A stretch of DNA of 64,000 nt, from positions 1 through 64,000 of the forward strand of contig NZ_BMHP01000004.1 of the NCBI RefSeq assembly GCF_014641075.1. Reading direction: 5' to 3'. Each line of letters begins with the position of its first letter. Position 1 is the first letter of the stretch. The notes under the pieces were generated by a model. The model made no database searches, was not told the DNA's origin, and worked only from the letters and a program-made list of their open reading frames with translations. Position numbers and translations under genes: made by a program. Source of the DNA: Paenibacillus nasutitermitis. Lineage in GTDB: Bacteria; Bacillota; Bacilli; Paenibacillales; Paenibacillaceae. Below are positions 59,705-64,000 of the stretch, one piece after another.

Positions 59705-59959
59705 ATAATTCCTCCTTGTATTGGAATGTATTGTAACTCTTTTCCAACAATAACATATTGATTATATCATTACAATCATTTAGTGCATTTTATGATCTGC
59801 AAATGAAATTCCTTAAATTAATACAGGTACATAGCCATAAACTTTATCCTGAATCCGTGAAATGAAAAACTGAAAATGATAGAAATCGCACGTCTGAGGG
59901 AGTGAAATAGAGCAAAGTAATGATTTTCTCTATTGGCGCATTCACCCTGGAGGTGCAGC

Positions 59960-60189
59960 ATGAAGCCTGTTCGCTTTAATCTGGATGAGTCCTTGGAAAC
60001 GTTGACGGCCCATTCGGGCTTCGCACTCATCGGCCTACTCCTTTCCCATACACGTATAGCCAAAACGTCTGATTCGCTATAACCTGCCGGGCACCGATCG
60101 CCCGAGCGCGACGCACCCCGATGTGCTTTATGCGTACTTGGGATTGCTTTGTCAGAGCAAGAGCGAGTTCGATCAAATCGAGCCCTAAT
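59960..60189 (+). pseudogene. IS1380-family transposase, N-terminal relic
   Basis: From an ATG at 59960 behind GGAGGTG the frame reads MKPVRFNLDESLETLTAHSG and FALIGLLLSHTRIAK, then stops. In the next frame NLPGTDRPSATHPDVLYAYL and GLLCQSKSEFDQIEP continue to about 60189. This matches the start of IS1380-type DDE transposases as I remember them. A frameshift near 60077 and loss of everything downstream show it is dead. It abuts a truncated membrane gene on the other strand. Confidence 0.72.
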
Positions 60190-60312
60190 GGTTGGGCTAT
60201 AGCCAATGGATTTCACGAAATATCCCGATATTATGAGCGCAATGATCATACCAATCGAGAACAGGAATTCATATAAAGTAAACATCGTGTAGATATCCGT
60301 AAAATTCAACAT
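60188..60312 (-). pseudogene. truncated membrane-protein gene fragment
   Basis: ATG 60312 with GGAGGG upstream encodes MLNFTDIYTMFTLYEFLFSI, then GMIIALIISGYFVKSIGYS: a start with two hydrophobic segments. The frame runs into the antisense of the IS1380 relic at about 60188 and loses membrane character. I read it as the 5' end of an unidentified membrane gene cut by the insertion. It lies just downstream of the DUF998 gene. Confidence 0.5.
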
Positions 60313-60358
60313 AAGTGGAAGTCCCTCCAAAATATTGGGCTTATGAGTTAATGATTAG

Positions 60359-60991
60359 TCATCTTCCTGTTTGTCGTAATCCTATGGAAGACATGATGAT
60401 CCAACAAAGACAACTCAGGATATACAAGCGTTCTGTCAATCCGAAATAAAGCGGAGCTCCGTCCGATAGGAAAATGGATGATATAGATATCATGATCAAT
60501 ATGAGCGAAATGACAGTTAGGCTCGTGATGGGTATGATCCACTTCTTGACCGGGCTCCATCGCGAGTCTTTCGCAAGTACAGGCGCAAGAAATACGGAAG
60601 CTAGCATCAGGGAAATAAAGGACAGGTTGGCCGCTGTGAAATGAATCATCCCGCTCGTCGAAGGAGGCTGATTCCAGCTTCCCGGGGGATCTGTCGGATA
60701 AATGGCTGCAACTATCAAGGAGAGGCCCCAAATCGCAACGAACAATCCCCCCGCTTTAGCAAAACCGCCCCGCAGCGTGTGCCACATACCGATTGCAAGT
60801 GCGAGGGATCCAGCCCCTAGTCCAATAAGACTTGCCGGAAGCATCCAGCCTTGCTGACCGTAGACATAATAGCTCATCGCATCATATAGTATGGAAATTT
60901 CAGGCTGCATTGAGTGCAGCGCCAACATCAATACGGTAAAAATGATGACGCCGGCAAAGCTGATGTATCCATAAAGACTCATTCTTGTCAT
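60359..60991 (-). CDS. DUF998 membrane protein
   Basis: 210 aa with six hydrophobic helices (starting GYISFAGVIIFTVLMLAL). The DUF998-like core is YPTDPPGSWNQPPSTSGMIH, which falls between helices. The molecular function is unknown. ATG 60991 follows GGAGG; the frame to 61006 adds five residues without a site. It is divergent from the two-component system at 61153 and may be its target or co-sensor. Confidence 0.87.
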   Translation of the reverse strand: MTRMSLYGYISFAGVIIFTVLMLALHSMQPEISILYDAMSYYVYGQQGWMLPASLIGLGAGSLALAIGMWHTLRGGFAKAGGLFVAIWGLSLIVAAIYPTDPPGSWNQPPSTSGMIHFTAANLSFISLMLASVFLAPVLAKDSRWSPVKKWIIPITSLTVISLILIMISISSIFLSDGAPLYFGLTERLYILSCLCWIIMSSIGLRQTGR

Positions 60992-61152
60992 GTGGAATTC
61001 CTCCAAGTCATTATTTGGTTCTTACATCATTGTACAGATCAGATGTTTAGAACTTGTGGAGGAATCCTGTTTTTTGCATGGAACTTACCAAGAAACGCCA
61101 AATCGAGTGCTATAATACCATCAATAGACATGACATAAGGAAGGAACATAAC

Positions 61153-61839
61153 ATGAAAACGAAGGTTCTTATCGTTGAGGATGAGAAGCAAATGCTTGAC
61201 TCGATGAAGCAGTATTTGGAGCAGGAAGGAATCCAGGTCCAGACTGCCATGGACGGTCTTGAAGCGATGCATATCGCTCAGACAGCTAATCCCGATGTCG
61301 TTGTGCTCGACTGGATGCTGCCGGGAAAAAGCGGAATAGAGGTATGCCGCGAATTGAGGCAGACCGTCAATTGTGGGATTATCATGGTCACGGCCAAATC
61401 CGAGGAAAGCGATAAAATCATCGGTCTGGAGCTCGGAGCCGACGATTATATGACGAAGCCGTTCAGTTTACGGGAGTTGACATCCCGCATTCACGCTGTT
61501 TTGCGCAGGGTTCAAACGAAGCATGATGAGAATGACGTCATGCAACGAGGGAATCTAATCATCGATCAGGCGAGATATCTGGTTACCCGAGAAGGGGAAA
61601 TCATCACGCTTACTCCTACGGAGTTTAAGCTTTTAATCGCTCTTGCATCGCGACCTGGCGTGGTCTACAGTCGGTTGCAGCTGATGCGAGCGGCGATGGG
61701 CGAGGAATTGATCAATTATGAGAGAACGTTGGATTCGCATATTAGCAAGCTGAGGAAGAAACTGGAGCCTGACCCTGGCAACCCACAATACATACAAACG
61801 GTTTACGGGTTCGGTTATCGATTCGGTGATGCTTTATGA
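61153..61839 (+). CDS. OmpR/PhoB-family response regulator
   Basis: 228 aa. Receiver domain: acidic pair in LIVEDEKQM, phospho-Asp in VVVLDWMLPG, Thr in IIMVTAKSEE, Lys in DDYMTKPFSL. The C-terminal winged helix has LTPTEFKLLIALASRPGVVY and RTLDSHISKLRKKLEPDPG. The frame is open upstream, but ATG 61153 follows AAGGAAGG and starts the canonical MKTKVLIVEDE. It overlaps the kinase start by four bases. Confidence 0.95.
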   Translation: MKTKVLIVEDEKQMLDSMKQYLEQEGIQVQTAMDGLEAMHIAQTANPDVVVLDWMLPGKSGIEVCRELRQTVNCGIIMVTAKSEESDKIIGLELGADDYMTKPFSLRELTSRIHAVLRRVQTKHDENDVMQRGNLIIDQARYLVTREGEIITLTPTEFKLLIALASRPGVVYSRLQLMRAAMGEELINYERTLDSHISKLRKKLEPDPGNPQYIQTVYGFGYRFGDAL

Positions 61840-62915
61840 CGGTCCGGTTTAAAATATTCAGCGGGATGGCTCTGCTGGTGATTCTGGTTAGTACGGCTTA
61901 TATCGGAACGACTCAGGGGTATCTGGGGAGCCTGTTTGGCAGGTATTTTACAGAAGGTGTACCGAGGGATATTAATCCGGGGCAAATTGCGGGTTTCAAA
62001 GACTATGTCATGGATCAAATGGAGGTGAAAGCAGTCAATGTCACCCTGTTCACAGCCGGGCTAGCTCTTGTTATCTGCTATTGGCTATCCGGGCTGATGA
62101 CAAGGCCGCTAGAAAGGCTGATTTCCGTGATGGAAAAAGTGGCGGATGAACAACTGGACACGGAAATCCCCATTCAACGAATGGACGAGTATGGTCAGGT
62201 AAGCAGTGCTTTCAACAAGATGACACGTCAGCTGCGCAAGACCAAAAACAGTCGCAAACGGCTGGTTGAGGATGTGGCGCATGAGCTTCGGACCCCGTTA
62301 TCGATTGTATTAACCAAGCTCGAGCTGGTCCAGCAGAATACAACACCCGTTAACCCTGAGGCGCTGCTACCGCTCCACGATGAAGTGCTGCGCTTGATCC
62401 ATTTGGTCGATGAGCTGCGTTTTCTAACATCGGCTGAGGCGGGAGAACTGCATTTACAAACGAAAAAAAGCGATCTGACAAGCCTGCTCACGGACTTGGT
62501 TGAACTTATCCAGCCTGAGGCCGAGGCTCACGGAATTCATTTATTCGGTCCGGACCGTGAGGCGGGAGTTGACGTAAACATTGATGTAAAGCGAATCAAG
62601 CAAGTCTTCTTGAATTTGGTAGGCAATTCCCTCCGCTATACACCTGCTGGAGGTGATATTTCCATTCGCATTTCCCCATCGGAGGATCCGGCATTTGTAG
62701 TCGTTATCGTCAAGGATACCGGACCGGGTATTCCGGAAAAAGAGATTCCGCATTTGTTCGATCGGTTCTACAAGGTCGATAAGTCGGAACGAAGCGGGGG
62801 CGTTGGACTTGGCCTTGCAATCACAAGGCAAATTGTAATCTTACATGGTGGATCAATCGAAGTGAAGAACAGCGCCGATGGAGGGGCGGAGTTTGCTGTA
62901 CAGCTTCCATGTTGA
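61836..62915 (+). CDS. sensor histidine kinase partner of the OmpR-type regulator
   Basis: 359 aa. TM1 (FSGMALLVILVSTAYIG), a short extracellular loop of about 50 residues, TM2 (NVTLFTAGLALVICYWLSGL), then HAMP. The HisKA box is VEDVAHELRTPLSIV. The ATPase domain has LNLVGNSLRYTP, KDTGPGIPEKE and GGVGLGLAI. The small loop suggests sensing within or near the membrane. ATGA overlap with the regulator means coupled expression. Confidence 0.95.
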   Translation: MTVRFKIFSGMALLVILVSTAYIGTTQGYLGSLFGRYFTEGVPRDINPGQIAGFKDYVMDQMEVKAVNVTLFTAGLALVICYWLSGLMTRPLERLISVMEKVADEQLDTEIPIQRMDEYGQVSSAFNKMTRQLRKTKNSRKRLVEDVAHELRTPLSIVLTKLELVQQNTTPVNPEALLPLHDEVLRLIHLVDELRFLTSAEAGELHLQTKKSDLTSLLTDLVELIQPEAEAHGIHLFGPDREAGVDVNIDVKRIKQVFLNLVGNSLRYTPAGGDISIRISPSEDPAFVVVIVKDTGPGIPEKEIPHLFDRFYKVDKSERSGGVGLGLAITRQIVILHGGSIEVKNSADGGAEFAVQLPC

Positions 62916-62975
62916 GTCACAATCAGTATGGTAAGCCAATATTTTGTGCTTATCCAGTTGAATGGAGGGTCTGCT

Positions 62976-63479
62976 GTGGGCATTAGGAATTATCTGATTG
63001 AAGGCGTTTCCGGCACCGGCAAAACTACGGTCTGCAACGAATTGCAGCGACGCGGCTACCATGCCATTAATGGTGACCGTGAATTGGCTTATCAAGGCGA
63101 TCCGGAAACCGGTACCCCGAGGGATGGCTTTAAACACGAACACCATATTTGGCATGTAGATAAAGTGAAAGCTTTGGTCGCCAATCAAGATGAGGCGGTA
63201 ACATTTTTCTGCGGTGGTTCGCGGAATTTTCCCGAATTCATTGATCTCTTCGACAGCGTGTTTGTCCTTGAGGTCGACCTGGAAACCTGTCTCCGGCGGA
63301 TTGATGAGCGAGTGGCGCTGGACCCAACTGACTGGGGTGGCAGAATAGAAGAACGGGAAATCATTCGGCGCTTGCACCAAACAAAAGTAGGCATTCCGAA
63401 AAACGGGATTATAATCGACGCCACCGCACCGATCGAGCACGTCGTTGACGAGATCGTCCATGGTCATTCTGCCATATGA
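62976..63479 (+). CDS. P-loop nucleotide-binding protein (small AAA/kinase-like)
   Basis: 167 aa. Walker A is LIEGVSGTGKTTVCNELQ and an early acidic site is INGDRELAY. A later Arg-rich segment (CLRRIDERVALDPTDWGG) resembles the lid of small-molecule kinases. Such proteins phosphorylate nucleosides, sugars or shikimate-like compounds; the substrate is unknown. The start is GTG 62976, seven bases behind GGAGG. It follows the kinase gene after 60 bases and may be co-transcribed. Confidence 0.82.
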   Translation: MGIRNYLIEGVSGTGKTTVCNELQRRGYHAINGDRELAYQGDPETGTPRDGFKHEHHIWHVDKVKALVANQDEAVTFFCGGSRNFPEFIDLFDSVFVLEVDLETCLRRIDERVALDPTDWGGRIEEREIIRRLHQTKVGIPKNGIIIDATAPIEHVVDEIVHGHSAI

Positions 63480-63609
63480 TCGGCTGCCGTTTCCATTGAA
63501 TTAACTGGCAGTTATGCGTAACCCCCTAATTCGCCTGTACCTTAAATTGGAACTTTTACTTTTAAAACGCCAAAGTATGTGGTGCTTTAGAGAGGTGTAG
63601 AGATTTATG

Positions 63610-64000
63610 GATTCAATTGCCGGCTGGAAGAGGAGATATCAAAACAAGGAACGGTATGAGCGAGGGTGCTGAATTTGAAGTGAGTCTGACTATGCAGGAC
63701 AAACTGCGAAAGCGAGAATCGGAATTCCTTGGATTCACGATCCGCGCGAATAAAAAGGGAAAGAAGCGAGTAGCCCACACAGGCATTAAAGCAAATAAGA
63801 AGCAGAAAATCAAGACTGAAGCCAAAAAACGCATTCAAAAAATAAAGGCCCCACCAACTGCTCTAGATGCAACTCTCTTCAACAGGTTTGTTTTGGGGAT
63901 TCATAACTATTTCAATCGAGCAACACATGTTAGTGTGGCGTTCTCACGTCTTGCCTAAGATCTCCAAGCCTGTACAATCGTCTTAAACAGGTCGGGAAAT
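63610..64000 (+). pseudogene. group II intron reverse transcriptase/maturase, C-terminal relic, runs off the edge
   Basis: The segment from about 63690 reads KRESEFLGFTIRANKKGKKR and, further on, LFNRFVLGIHNYFNRATHVS, close to the thumb/maturase region of group II intron-encoded proteins. The frame stops at 63956, but another frame continues with SLYNRLKQVGK to the window edge, so there is a frameshift. Upstream the catalytic YADD region is absent. It is a decayed, 5'-truncated intron protein; whether any intron RNA remains lies outside the window. Confidence 0.68.

Noticed and set aside
1..64000. CRISPR arrays, tRNA or rRNA genes, prophage or toxin-antitoxin modules
   Set aside because: No regularly spaced repeats, no cloverleaf or rRNA sequence recognised, and no capsid, lysis or paired toxin genes seen on either strand.

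Overview
The window looks like a chromosomal segment of a Gram-positive spore-former of the Paenibacillus type. Strong AGGAGG-type ribosome sites and Rho-independent terminators occur throughout. Three carbohydrate importers are built from a lipoprotein and two permeases with no ATPase, there is a membrane-anchored AraC regulator, a PspA/PspC pair, an SLH cell-wall protein, and several ECF sigma/anti-sigma pairs. The genus is an inference from gene content; no rRNA or tRNA is present to confirm it.

Layout. 1-4234: a partial ECF sigma factor, a WYL regulator divergent from a peroxiredoxin-like gene, and an NTF2-like/MDR-oxidoreductase pair behind a perfect inverted-repeat operator. 4331-5205: a decayed Tn3-type transposase and tyrosine recombinase. 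5444-8695: an orphan histidine kinase convergent with an ECF sigma/DUF4179 anti-sigma pair. 8803-21822: a sugar or sugar-acid catabolic region, with an AraC regulator, Gfo/Idh dehydrogenase, TIM-barrel isomerase, GntR regulator, GlcD/GlcF oxidase, a second GntR regulator with three operator sites, and an operon of enolase-superfamily dehydratase, SDR, zinc dehydrogenase, cupin and mutarotase-like protein. 22473-29197: an alpha-galactoside locus (importer, GH36, LacI regulator) with a cre box and a LacI-type operator. 29346-36155: a beta-galactoside locus (GH35 and importer). 36251-39191: a metallo-hydrolase, PspA/PspC and a free-standing CBM9-like protein. 39349-42489: a SorC regulator with trpB-trpA. 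42664-49638: a GNAT protein, a membrane AraC regulator and a third importer. 49730-55644: a VOC protein, the SLH protein, a second sigma/anti-sigma pair and a guanylate-kinase paralogue. 55896-59391: a GntR-LacI hybrid regulator and a secreted beta-helix protein with a CBM9-like domain. 59681-64000: an IS1380 relic inside a membrane gene, a DUF998 protein divergent from a two-component system, a P-loop protein and a group II intron reverse-transcriptase relic at the right edge.

How it works together. Most of the window is a scavenging programme for plant- or polysaccharide-derived sugars. Each module has its own regulator (AraC, GntR, LacI, SorC or GntR-LacI), and possible CcpA (cre) sites suggest global carbon control. 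The importers must borrow an ATPase encoded elsewhere (MsmX/UgpC type). I see no CRISPR array, prophage, toxin-antitoxin or defence island. The least ordinary items are the SorC-linked trpBA pair, the GntR operator array with a 32-bp perfect palindrome over a -35 box, the uncharacterised enolase-superfamily operon, and the guanylate-kinase paralogue with an altered P-loop.
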